From an uncultured Flavobacteriales bacterium (GTDB lineage: Bacteria > Bacteroidota > Bacteroidia > Flavobacteriales_D > Crocinitomicaceae), in NCBI GenBank assembly GCA_937973685.1, contig CALJKJ010000050.1, positions 1-64,000 of the forward strand: a DNA stretch of 64,000 nucleotides, written 5' to 3'. Below, piece after piece: positions 44,448 through 52,172 of this stretch (position 1 is its first letter; each line of letters opens with the position of its first letter). Made by a program: the position numbers and the translations under genes. The notes under the pieces are model-generated. The model made no database searches, was not told the DNA's origin, and saw only the letters and a program-made list of their open reading frames with translations.

Positions 44448-45339
44448 TCCAAAAAAACGCTCGGCATTAGGAAAAGGTCTTGGAGCCTTGTTAGACAATG
44501 CAAATACTGATATTACAACGACTACAACTGGAGTTACAGGTGGTGTAAGTTTGTTGCCGATTTCTGCTATTGAAGCAAATCCATTTAATCCACGTACAAA
44601 CTTTGAAAAAGAAGCGTTAGAAGAGTTGTCTCAATCTATTCGCATTCACGGGATAATACAACCATTAACTGTTCGTAAATTAGGACGAGATAATTATCAA
44701 TTGATTTCTGGTGAACGCCGTTTTAGAGCATCTCAATTGGCTGGACTCACAGAAGTTCCTGCTTATGTGCGTGTTGCAAATGATCAAGCAATGCTTGAAA
44801 TGGCGTTGGTTGAAAATATTCAACGTGAAGATTTAAATGCTGTTGAAGTTGCGTTGTCTTACCAATTACTTATCGATGAAATTGGTTTAACTCAAGAGCA
44901 ATTAGCACAAAAAATTTCAAAAAGTCGTTCAAGTATAACCAACCATTTGCGTTTGTTGAAACTTCCAGCTGAAATTCAGTTAGGAGTTCGTGACAATTTA
45001 ATTTCAATGGGACATGCACGTGCTTTGGTTTCAGCAGGAGAAGAAGACCGTCAACTTGACTTGTATAGACAAATCATTGATTTTCAATTATCTGTTCGTG
45101 ATTTAGAAGATTTAATTCGTACTGGTTTATCCAAAGAAGAACCAGCTACATCTGCTTCAGTTGCTAAAAATTCTCCTATTGAATTAACTGTACAACAAGA
45201 TGTTTTCAAACATCATTTGAGCGATCGCATTGCATCTAAGGTTGATATCAAAAAAACAGCAGCTGGTAATGGAAAGATTTTAATCAACTTTTCATCTGAG
45301 ACTGATTTGAATCGCATTATTGAATTGTTGAATAAATAA
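44437..45339 (+). CDS. parB: chromosome partitioning protein ParB
   Basis: The 300-residue protein shows the N-terminal RSALGKGLGALL (ParA-interaction segment), the CTPase/ParB core with NPFNPRTNFEKEALEELSQS and ISGERRFRASQLAG, and the DNA-binding helix-turn-helix LTQEQLAQKISKSRSSITNHLRLLKLP. A C-terminal dimerisation segment ends the protein. It binds parS and CTP. No parS palindrome was recognised in the window. Confidence 0.96.
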   Translation: MTSNPKKRSALGKGLGALLDNANTDITTTTTGVTGGVSLLPISAIEANPFNPRTNFEKEALEELSQSIRIHGIIQPLTVRKLGRDNYQLISGERRFRASQLAGLTEVPAYVRVANDQAMLEMALVENIQREDLNAVEVALSYQLLIDEIGLTQEQLAQKISKSRSSITNHLRLLKLPAEIQLGVRDNLISMGHARALVSAGEEDRQLDLYRQIIDFQLSVRDLEDLIRTGLSKEEPATSASVAKNSPIELTVQQDVFKHHLSDRIASKVDIKKTAAGNGKILINFSSETDLNRIIELLNK

Positions 45340-45348
45340 TCAATTAAG

Positions 45349-45891
45349 TTGTCAAGCATTATTTTTCGTTTGTTCATTATCTCACTCCTATTTTCAATGA
45401 GTGTGTTGGGTCAATCAACTGATTCTTTAAACAAGCATTCAGTAAAAAAAGCAACAATCTATTCTGCAGTAATTCCTGGTGCAGGGCAAATTTACAATCA
45501 CACCGCTATGCCCAAAGGGAAAAAAAAGGCATTTTGGAAGGTGCCATTAATTTACGCAGGATTAGCTGGCACAGGATATATGGTTTTGAACAACAACAGT
45601 TTACGAAAAGCATACCGACAAGAATACGATTACCGAATTGCAACAAATACTTCTTCAAACTTTTTAGAATACGATAATGCAGGTTTGTTAACTCTTCATA
45701 ACGAAGCAAGAAGTAAACGCGATTTATTCATTGCTGCTTTTGGATTGGTTTACCTGTTGAATGTTGTAGATGCAGGAATTGAAGCACATTTTGTTTCCTT
45801 TGATGTTTCTGAAAATTTAACGATCAGTTTTCGACCTGTATATGGAATCAATCAAGGAATGGGGCTTGCAACGACTTTTAAATTTCGTTAA
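45349..45891 (+). CDS. DUF5683 membrane protein, TTG start
   Basis: The only sensible start is TTG at 45349, since the signal-like stretch MSSIIFRLFIISLLFSMSVLGQ begins there and no in-frame ATG lies between it and the previous stop. The 180-residue protein then has KATIYSAVIPGAGQIYNHTAMPKG and WKVPLIYAGLAGTGYM, the DUF5683 signature, with hydrophobic segments near 60-75 and 130-145. In Bacteroidota this gene sits between parB and dapB, as here. Function is unknown; a link to envelope biogenesis is inferred from context. Confidence 0.85.
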   Translation: MSSIIFRLFIISLLFSMSVLGQSTDSLNKHSVKKATIYSAVIPGAGQIYNHTAMPKGKKKAFWKVPLIYAGLAGTGYMVLNNNSLRKAYRQEYDYRIATNTSSNFLEYDNAGLLTLHNEARSKRDLFIAAFGLVYLLNVVDAGIEAHFVSFDVSENLTISFRPVYGINQGMGLATTFKFR

Positions 45892-45931
45892 ATAAGCGCG
45901 CTACAAACAATATTACACAACACAAACTGTT

Positions 45932-46660
45932 ATGAAAATTGGATTAATTGGTTACGGTAAAATGGGGAAAGCAATTGAGCGGATTGCCATAGAAAGAGGT
46001 CATGAAATAGTTTTTAAAGCGGATTCAACGAATACTCTTGAAAACTGTGATTTATCTGCTGCAGCTGTTGCTATTGAATTCACACAACCACTGCTTGCCG
46101 CAAATCACATCATACAATGTGCACAAGCAAATTTGCCAGTCGTCGTTGGAACAACAGCTTGGTTAAAGGATTTTCCAGCTGTAGCACAAGAGATTACCGA
46201 TTATGATGGCACGTTATTATATGCGTCAAATTTTAGTGTTGGAGTCAATATATTATTTGATATTAACGAAAAATTAGCTGCGTTAATGGGACATCAACCA
46301 GCTTATCATGTAGCCTTAGAGGAAATTCACCACACGCAAAAATTAGATGCGCCAAGTGGAACGGCCGTTACAATTGCAGAAGGAATAATCAAAGAACATG
46401 GTTCTTATACCGAATGGAAATCTGAAACTGGTTCAGCACCGCAAACAAAAGCAACTGAGATTCCTATCACTGCCTTGCGCGAGCCAAATGTTCCAGGTAC
46501 GCATATTATTACCTACACATCAGAAATAGACACGCTAACCTTGTCGCATGTTGCACATTCACGTGATGGATTTGCATTAGGCGCTGTGTTAGCAGCCGAA
46601 TTTATCAACGGCAAAAAAGGAATATTCACAATGAAAGACGTATTAAATCAAACAATATGA
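45932..46660 (+). CDS. dapB: 4-hydroxy-tetrahydrodipicolinate reductase
   Basis: The 242-residue enzyme begins MKIGLIGYGKMGKAIERIA, has the nucleotide-binding GYGKMG, the VALEEIHHTQKLDAPSGTA catalytic segment with the HHxxKxDAPSGTA motif, and a C-terminal dimer region. It reduces hydroxy-tetrahydrodipicolinate in lysine and meso-diaminopimelate synthesis, so feeding peptidoglycan. lepB starts 4 nt before its stop codon. Confidence 0.95.
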   Translation: MKIGLIGYGKMGKAIERIAIERGHEIVFKADSTNTLENCDLSAAAVAIEFTQPLLAANHIIQCAQANLPVVVGTTAWLKDFPAVAQEITDYDGTLLYASNFSVGVNILFDINEKLAALMGHQPAYHVALEEIHHTQKLDAPSGTAVTIAEGIIKEHGSYTEWKSETGSAPQTKATEIPITALREPNVPGTHIITYTSEIDTLTLSHVAHSRDGFALGAVLAAEFINGKKGIFTMKDVLNQTI

Positions 46661-48588
46661 ACGCTATTTATTTTTACATTTTCTTAATTGTTATTCACCC
46701 CTATTTAGGCTTGTGGTGGAAATCGTTTGAGCGACAAGGAATTGCAACTTGGAAAGGACTTATACCTGGTTTGAATTACTTTTATGTATTCAAAACAGGA
46801 ACAAAAAAACCATGGTGGTCACTTTTAATGCTTTTTCCAGGTGTTCACATCATTATGTGGATGGTGGCAAATGTCAGTTTGATTAGACGTTTTGGATTTT
46901 TCACCATCGGATACACCTTACAAGGTTTGTTTTTTCCATATCTCATCCTTTGGAAAATTGCAAACACACCATCCATCACATTAATTCCTGAAACGAATTG
47001 GGCAAATCCAAAAGAGGTTGCTGTTCGAACTAACGGAGATCATGTAGCATTATTTGTTGCATTACCAATTTTGGGTCACGCAGTAGCTTATGTATTGAGT
47101 TTTCGTTCGGATAAAATTGGGAAAAAATCAAAAATCAAAGAATGGGGTGATTCTATTGTGTTTGCATTGGTTGCTGCTAGTATTATTCGTACGTATGTTT
47201 TTGAGCCTTTTCAAATCCCTACAGGTTCAATGGAAAAAACATTATTGGTTGGCGATTTTCTTTTTGTAAATAAATTAGCATATGGTCCAAAAGTTCCAGT
47301 AACGCCTCTTTCATTTCCATTAGTACACAACACAATTCCATGGATTAACGTCAAGTCTTATTCATACTTAGAAACGTGTAATTATACTCGTCTTCCTGGA
47401 TTTGGTGATGTACAACGCTATGATGTGATGGTTTTTAATTATCCTTCTGGTGATACAGCAATTTATGATCCACGTGTTCCTGATGGATTAATGGGACATG
47501 ATTACCATGGAAAATTAATTGAAGAAGGATTTTATTTTTACCGCAATGAAAATGGGCAAAAATTTCAAATAAAGGCAACAGAAATTGTCAATAAATGGAA
47601 CGAAAGCCACAATGTAGCTGAAGGTTCCTTAACCAATGAGCAATTGGCTCAACGTGAAAAGGATACCAAAGATATTTTTGAATCAGCAGTAAACGAACCA
47701 TTTTACAAAGGGTTTATCGATAATTTAAGCTACTGGAAAAATCGTGCGCGCCTGTCAATGGCTGTTAATAAAGTTAATTACGCAGCTGAAAATGGTCCAA
47801 TCAAACATTTTGGATTAATTTACCGACCTGTTGACAAACGTGAAAATTACATCAAACGTTGTGTTGGAATACCAGGCGACGTGTTGGAAATCAAAGATTC
47901 CCAATTATTTGTTAATGGAAAAAAAGCGACTTTCCGTTCCCCTACTCAAAATCAAGGTTATACCGTTGCTGAGAACAGTCCAGAAATGTTAACGGTTTCA
48001 AAATTAAATAGTATTGGTTTGTTTGAACAAGAACAAGACTTTGTCAGTGGACAAAATGGTGAGATCTTCCGTTTGTTTCTTACAAATGATCGATTCAATG
48101 AATTGAAAAAGGCATACCCGTCTGTTCGATTAGTTAAATACAGAGAGCCTCAGTATTCAGATAATTTGAAAAAAGGCGAAAAACCATCGTATGAAAACAT
48201 GTACAACAACCTTTCTAATTTCCCGAAAGATCCATACATCAATAATACAGTTTCTGATTTTACGCGCTTTACCGTTCCGAAAAAAGGTGTTCGCATCAGT
48301 ATCAACAAAGACAATATTGCTTGGTACAGAAGAATTATTACTGCTTACGAAGGACATACATTGAAAGAAACTGCAAACGGTATTTTTATTGATGGTAAAA
48401 AAACAACAACCTATCAGTTTAAAATGAATTATTATTGGTTGATGGGAGATAATCGCAACAATTCGGCTGACTCGCGCGTGTGGGGATTTGTTCCTGAAGA
48501 CCATGTTGTTGGAAGAGCATCAATTGTATGGTTTTCAAAAGGTTCATTTGGTGTTAGATGGGATCGGGTTTTCAAATGGATAAAATAA
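46657..48588 (+). CDS. lepB: signal peptidase I, enlarged Bacteroidota form
   Basis: At 643 residues it is about twice the length of E. coli-type LepB. Residues 1-105 form an N-terminal membrane region of the DUF5684 kind, then another membrane anchor at about 165-180. Catalytic Ser191 lies in PFQIPTGSMEKTLLVGD and Lys400 in YIKRCVGIPGDVLEI; the box-E motif GDNRNNSADSR comes near the end. The 200-residue stretch between Ser and Lys is an insertion absent from the classical enzyme. It cleaves signal peptides from exported proteins. Confidence 0.94.
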   Translation: MNAIYFYIFLIVIHPYLGLWWKSFERQGIATWKGLIPGLNYFYVFKTGTKKPWWSLLMLFPGVHIIMWMVANVSLIRRFGFFTIGYTLQGLFFPYLILWKIANTPSITLIPETNWANPKEVAVRTNGDHVALFVALPILGHAVAYVLSFRSDKIGKKSKIKEWGDSIVFALVAASIIRTYVFEPFQIPTGSMEKTLLVGDFLFVNKLAYGPKVPVTPLSFPLVHNTIPWINVKSYSYLETCNYTRLPGFGDVQRYDVMVFNYPSGDTAIYDPRVPDGLMGHDYHGKLIEEGFYFYRNENGQKFQIKATEIVNKWNESHNVAEGSLTNEQLAQREKDTKDIFESAVNEPFYKGFIDNLSYWKNRARLSMAVNKVNYAAENGPIKHFGLIYRPVDKRENYIKRCVGIPGDVLEIKDSQLFVNGKKATFRSPTQNQGYTVAENSPEMLTVSKLNSIGLFEQEQDFVSGQNGEIFRLFLTNDRFNELKKAYPSVRLVKYREPQYSDNLKKGEKPSYENMYNNLSNFPKDPYINNTVSDFTRFTVPKKGVRISINKDNIAWYRRIITAYEGHTLKETANGIFIDGKKTTTYQFKMNYYWLMGDNRNNSADSRVWGFVPEDHVVGRASIVWFSKGSFGVRWDRVFKWIK

Positions 48589-49187
48589 ACCGATCTATTT
48601 TTCCTTTAGCTGCTTTTGGAAGTATTCATTACTTTCAATCGCTACTGCAATCGCCAGGTTTTTTATTCGAGCAATTTGAACATTTCCCGAAACAAACGAT
48701 TCGAAATCGTTATGAAATAAAGTCCGCTAATGGTCGTACACGGTTAACAATTCCTGTTATTAAACCTTCAGGTTCAAAAACTAACACCAAAGACATACTT
48801 ATTTCAGACAAAGAAAATTGGCAACAAGTCCATTGGCGTAGTTTGATTGGTGCTTATTCAGCTGCACCCTATTTTGAACATTATAAATCAGATGTTGAAC
48901 AGCTAATTTTTTCAAAAGAAAAGTATTTAGTTGATTTCAATTTAAAAATTATTGCATTCTTTTCAGATACGTGGGACTTGCAAATTTTACCTGAATTAAC
49001 AACTGAATACCATCATTTGTATGAAAATGACTTCAGAAATAACGAATTTGACAAATCCGAACTAGATAACAACACTTCTTACATCCAAGTATTATTCGAA
49101 AAAAGCGACAATTTTGTAAAAAATTTGTCACTAATTGATTTATTATTTTGCGAAGGTCCGATGGGAAGAAAAATTTTAACAAAATAA
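48576..49187 (+). CDS. WbqC family protein
   Basis: The ATG at 48576 (MDKINRSIFPLAAFGSIHYFQ) is chosen because WbqC proteins start with a PxxxFPxxxY-like segment; it overlaps lepB by 13 nt. The 203-residue protein has FEHFPKQTIRNRYEIKSANG, LTIPV, WRSLIGAYSAAPYFEHYK and a final LIDLLFCEGPMGRKIL, all matching PF08889-type proteins, some of which are found in polysaccharide gene clusters. Biochemical role unknown. It closes the par-dap-lep cluster. Confidence 0.82.
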   Translation: MDKINRSIFPLAAFGSIHYFQSLLQSPGFLFEQFEHFPKQTIRNRYEIKSANGRTRLTIPVIKPSGSKTNTKDILISDKENWQQVHWRSLIGAYSAAPYFEHYKSDVEQLIFSKEKYLVDFNLKIIAFFSDTWDLQILPELTTEYHHLYENDFRNNEFDKSELDNNTSYIQVLFEKSDNFVKNLSLIDLLFCEGPMGRKILTK

Positions 49188-49207
49188 TCGATTTTTTTTA
49201 AAAATAA

Positions 49208-49238
49208 TTTGTTTGAATAACAAAATGAATTATATTTG
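49208..49238 (+). promoter_or_regulatory. orphan promoter of candidate small RNA
   Basis: TTTG at 49208-49211, exactly 19 nt, and a perfect TATATTTG at 49231-49238, with no gene downstream on this strand for more than 2.9 kb. Confidence 0.7.
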
Positions 49239-49242
49239 TAAT

Positions 49243-49315
49243 GATTTAGGTGGTTAGGTTAGGTTGATTAGAAAGAGGATTTTGGACGCCCGTCCAGAGT
49301 CCTCTTTCGCTTTTT
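49243..49315 (+). ncRNA. candidate small RNA, about 73 nt
   Basis: Transcription from the orphan promoter would begin near 49243 with a C-free, G/T-rich stretch (TTAGGTGGTTAGGTTAGG) and end in a long hairpin: GAAAGAGGA (49271-49279) with TCCTCTTTC (49300-49308), an internal loop, then GGAC-GCCC-GTCC, followed by GCTTTTT. No start codon leads to an open frame (ATG-ATT-TAG only). The hairpin may alternatively terminate the WbqC gene transcript, but the separate promoter argues for an independent unit. No known RNA family is recognised. Confidence 0.5.
49271..49315 (+). terminator. hairpin terminator of the sRNA candidate or WbqC gene
   Basis: Nine-bp outer stem, symmetrical TTTT/AGAG internal loop, 4-bp inner stem with GCCC loop and a run of five T residues. 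Confidence 0.75.
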
Positions 49316-49410
49316 AGACGTTTATTTCTGATTGTCAAGCTATTGCTTTAATACTAATCTCCAGAGTAAAATTGTTTTCGAGAAATTTAATTTTTTTTAT
49401 TTGAAAATTG

Positions 49411-49465
49411 GTCAGTCTGTAGCTTTACCACCATTTACCCGGGTAACTAAATCGCATTGCAATAG
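49411..49465. repeat. palindrome-bearing intergenic repeat, copy A
   Basis: Contains TCTGTAGCTTTACC and the perfect 12-bp palindrome TTACCCGGGTAA (49435-49446). The same layout recurs at 61331 and, less perfectly, at 61394. Confidence 0.85.
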
Positions 49466-49485
49466 TTGATTTATCCTTAACAAAC

Positions 49486-50838
49486 CTAGCCCCCAATTCG
49501 AAAACGTTCTTTGTATAAAAATTTCTTCTGAGCCGTTTCAAAAGGTCGATACGTATAATATACATTATTATCTCTAATCAAAATTTTATCTGCATAGCGT
49601 AACGACAATGGAATTGTTTCAGCAATTTTTCCGGTTTTCACATCAAAACGTTTTAACGACATCCATCCAGCATTATCAAACAATAAATAAATTTGTCCTG
49701 TTACTTGATCTTGAATTAGTTGCTTTTTCCAACCTGTTTGTTTTGGTTGTAAATGATAATAAATTGGTAACGAATCGATCATAATACCTACCCTTGAAAA
49801 ACGATACATCCAATTTTTATAGTGATCAAAAACTAAAACAGTATCGTTATAAATAAACAAGGGAGCATATAATTGTTTATAATAAATCGATTGCGTAAAA
49901 TAGTTTGCTCCTACCCAAATCTCTGCATCAATTCCTGTTTCATTTTCTTTTTCTTTTGCCCACAATTTTGTTCGAATATCTGCCCATTTATATTCTGAAC
50001 GATACAACTCCATCATCAGTTTATCTTCGATTTTCAATATTTTCTTATATGTTTCATCCCATTGATCAAATGAAAAATAATCGAATGCTGGGTAATTGGG
50101 ATTGAAATTTGAAAAATAATAATTGGTAATACTAGTATCCACAATGGGTGCGATGTAGGTCATAAAATATGCTTTATCCAATTGTTGAATTTGAATTGCA
50201 GCGCTATCAGCAACAATTCCAAACACATTTTTATCCGAAATCACATGCGGGTTACCTTTAAAATCGCGGATTAATTCAGTTCCTTTGTTGGGTAAATTTA
50301 ACTGCGTTAGTACCGTCGCTCCATCATAGACCAATAATTCTGTTTCTTTACGCATGTTTTTAGGATAGGTCAACAAAAGAATATTACCGTCCTTTAAAAA
50401 TTCAAAATCGTGAACTGATACACGTTTCGATTGAAAAACAGTGTCTGGTTTTCCAAAAGGTTTAATGATTACTTCATCAATCTCTTTGAATTTAACTAAA
50501 TTCATTCTGACTAGAAGTGTCGTTGTATCGTTAATCGTCCCAATAAAGCGACGTTTCAATACGGAATCAACTAATTCGTAATTGGGATGATAGAAGTGAA
50601 ATGAAATTGAATCATCTGTTGCAACAACAAATGATGTTTTACCATTAAATGCAGTAAATTGATCTTTTGAATAAGCTGAATTTTCGGTCATTGTAACACG
50701 AACAACTGGAATACCCTGTTTTGTGAAATCATCAACTATTCGCAACGTAACAACAGTTTGAGCATTAACTGTTGGTTCAATTGAAAGTATACAAACTATC
50801 CAAAAAACTATTTTTACTATCCATTTCATAGCAGTCAT
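49486..50838 (-). CDS. secreted protein with carboxypeptidase-regulatory-like domain
   Basis: The 450-residue product has a signal peptide (IVFWIVCILSIEPTVNA); an ATG three codons in (50829) is an equally good start. An N-terminal Ig-like domain of the carboxypeptidase-D regulatory type (VVTLRIVDDFTKQGIPVVRV) is followed by a beta-rich region with YDGATVLTQLNL and IYLLFDNAGWMSLKRF, suggestive of a beta-propeller. No enzyme motif is seen. It stands between the repeat-bearing gap and the ilvE terminator and is transcribed on its own. Confidence 0.72.
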   Translation of the reverse strand: MTAMKWIVKIVFWIVCILSIEPTVNAQTVVTLRIVDDFTKQGIPVVRVTMTENSAYSKDQFTAFNGKTSFVVATDDSISFHFYHPNYELVDSVLKRRFIGTINDTTTLLVRMNLVKFKEIDEVIIKPFGKPDTVFQSKRVSVHDFEFLKDGNILLLTYPKNMRKETELLVYDGATVLTQLNLPNKGTELIRDFKGNPHVISDKNVFGIVADSAAIQIQQLDKAYFMTYIAPIVDTSITNYYFSNFNPNYPAFDYFSFDQWDETYKKILKIEDKLMMELYRSEYKWADIRTKLWAKEKENETGIDAEIWVGANYFTQSIYYKQLYAPLFIYNDTVLVFDHYKNWMYRFSRVGIMIDSLPIYYHLQPKQTGWKKQLIQDQVTGQIYLLFDNAGWMSLKRFDVKTGKIAETIPLSLRYADKILIRDNNVYYTYRPFETAQKKFLYKERFRIGG

Positions 50839-50871
50839 TTATTGTTAGATGTTTTTATAAAAAAAATCCAT

Positions 50872-50898
50872 AAAAAAAGAGAGAATTACTTCTCTCTT
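50872..50898 (-). terminator. ilvE terminator
   Basis: AAGAGAGAA (50877-50885) pairs with TTCTCTCTT (50890-50898); on the minus strand a run of seven T residues follows. Confidence 0.85.
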
Positions 50899-50920
50899 AC
50901 CTTTATCTGAATTGCTTATA

Positions 50921-51988
50921 TTAAACTTTAAAAGCCCAATTAAATGGATCTTCAACGATTCCTGCTTTTAAGTCATCTAAGTAAGCATGTAACTTTAATG
51001 AAAAAGTGCGGGTTTCAATAGCGGGCAAAACTAAATCACCTCCACGGTAACCAATTTTTGCAATGTGTGCGATTGTTGCAGCGGTTCCAGCGCCAAAAGC
51101 TTCTGTCAATGTCCCATTTGCTGAAGCATCAACTAATTCTTGTACTGTCACTTTGCGTTCTTCAACAGGCATTCCCCAATGTTGCGCTAATTCGACAACT
51201 GAACGTTTCGTTACACCTCTTAATATTGTATCAGAATCTTCAGAAGGAGTTATCAATTTGCCATCGATAACAAACATTACATTCATTGTACCTGATTCCT
51301 CAACGTATTGATGCGTTTTTCCATCTGTCCATAACAATTGGTGATAACCTCTTTGTTGTCCAGCTCTTGCAGGAAATAAAGAAGCACCATAATTACCAGC
51401 GGTTTTAGCTCGACCTACACCTCCCTCTGATGCACGTGTATAATATTCTTCAATCAACACGTTTACTGGCTCGTTGTAATAAGCTCCAACTGGACAAGTG
51501 AAAATCATGAATTTGTAAGTCTCCGATGGTTTGATGCCAATAAACTCGTCAGTGGCAAATAAAAATGGGCGAATGTAAAGTGAATATCCTTCTTTGGAAG
51601 GAATCCAGTTTTTTTCTATCTCAACTAATTTGCGGACAAGTTCAATAAATAATTCCTCCGGAATTACAGGCATACACATACGCTCACACGATTCAATAAA
51701 TCGTTTCGCATTCATATCCGGACGAAAAATAACTAAATCACCATTTACTGAACGGTTTGCTTTCATTCCTTCAAAAATCGACTGTCCATAATGGATAGCT
51801 GACATAGCGGGGTGCATTGGAATGGGTCCGAATGGAACAATTTCGGCATCTTGCCATGCGCCATCTCTGTAATCCATTACTAACATGTGATCTGAAAATA
51901 CTTTACCAAATGGTAAGTTTTCCCAATCTACAGTGGTAATCTTTGAAACTTCGCAAGGAGTTACCTTAATAGTTGTGTTCTTGTTCAT
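50921..51988 (-). CDS. ilvE: branched-chain-amino-acid aminotransferase
   Basis: The 355-residue PLP enzyme of fold type IV has AIHYGQSIFEGMKA, the Lys-bearing GVGRAKTAGNYGASL, the QRGYHQLLWTDGKTHQYVEESGTMN segment and the closing TEAFGAGTAATIAHI. It matches BCAT class II of about 350 residues. It transaminates Leu, Ile and Val at the last step of synthesis or first step of breakdown. A -7-like TATCTTCG (52013-52006) is 17 nt before the ATG. Confidence 0.95.
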   Translation of the reverse strand: MNKNTTIKVTPCEVSKITTVDWENLPFGKVFSDHMLVMDYRDGAWQDAEIVPFGPIPMHPAMSAIHYGQSIFEGMKANRSVNGDLVIFRPDMNAKRFIESCERMCMPVIPEELFIELVRKLVEIEKNWIPSKEGYSLYIRPFLFATDEFIGIKPSETYKFMIFTCPVGAYYNEPVNVLIEEYYTRASEGGVGRAKTAGNYGASLFPARAGQQRGYHQLLWTDGKTHQYVEESGTMNVMFVIDGKLITPSEDSDTILRGVTKRSVVELAQHWGMPVEERKVTVQELVDASANGTLTEAFGAGTAATIAHIAKIGYRGGDLVLPAIETRTFSLKLHAYLDDLKAGIVEDPFNWAFKV

Positions 51989-52160
51989 ATCGATTAAAAG
52001 TTGTGCGAAGATAGGAATTTTCTGTTATTTATAATTCTACTCGAACTATTTAATAAAAAAGTGAGGGATGTGCTAACTAAAATAATATTAACCAACTCAA
52101 AGTGACTTAAATGAACTTTTAACTTTCTACATTGAATTACCTTATAAACCAATGAATGAT

Positions 52161-52168
52161 TAACTTTG
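52161..52168 (+). promoter_or_regulatory. -7 element of recQ, leaderless configuration
   Basis: TAACTTTG ends 4 nt before the recQ ATG at 52173. A TTG at 52133-52135 gives a wide 25-nt spacer. Confidence 0.55.
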
Positions 52169-52172
52169 TATC

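Larger units (their letters stand above)
49188..49485. other. intergenic gap with candidate sRNA and palindromic repeat
   Basis: No ORF is visible. The left half carries a consensus promoter followed by a GC-rich hairpin and T-run; the right part carries a copy of the TTACCCGGGTAA-containing repeat (49411-49465). Both are listed separately. Confidence 0.75.

Noticed and set aside
46550..46570. CACGTG word as a possible parS core
   Set aside because: It lies within the dapB coding region and the flanks do not form the inverted repeat expected for parS.
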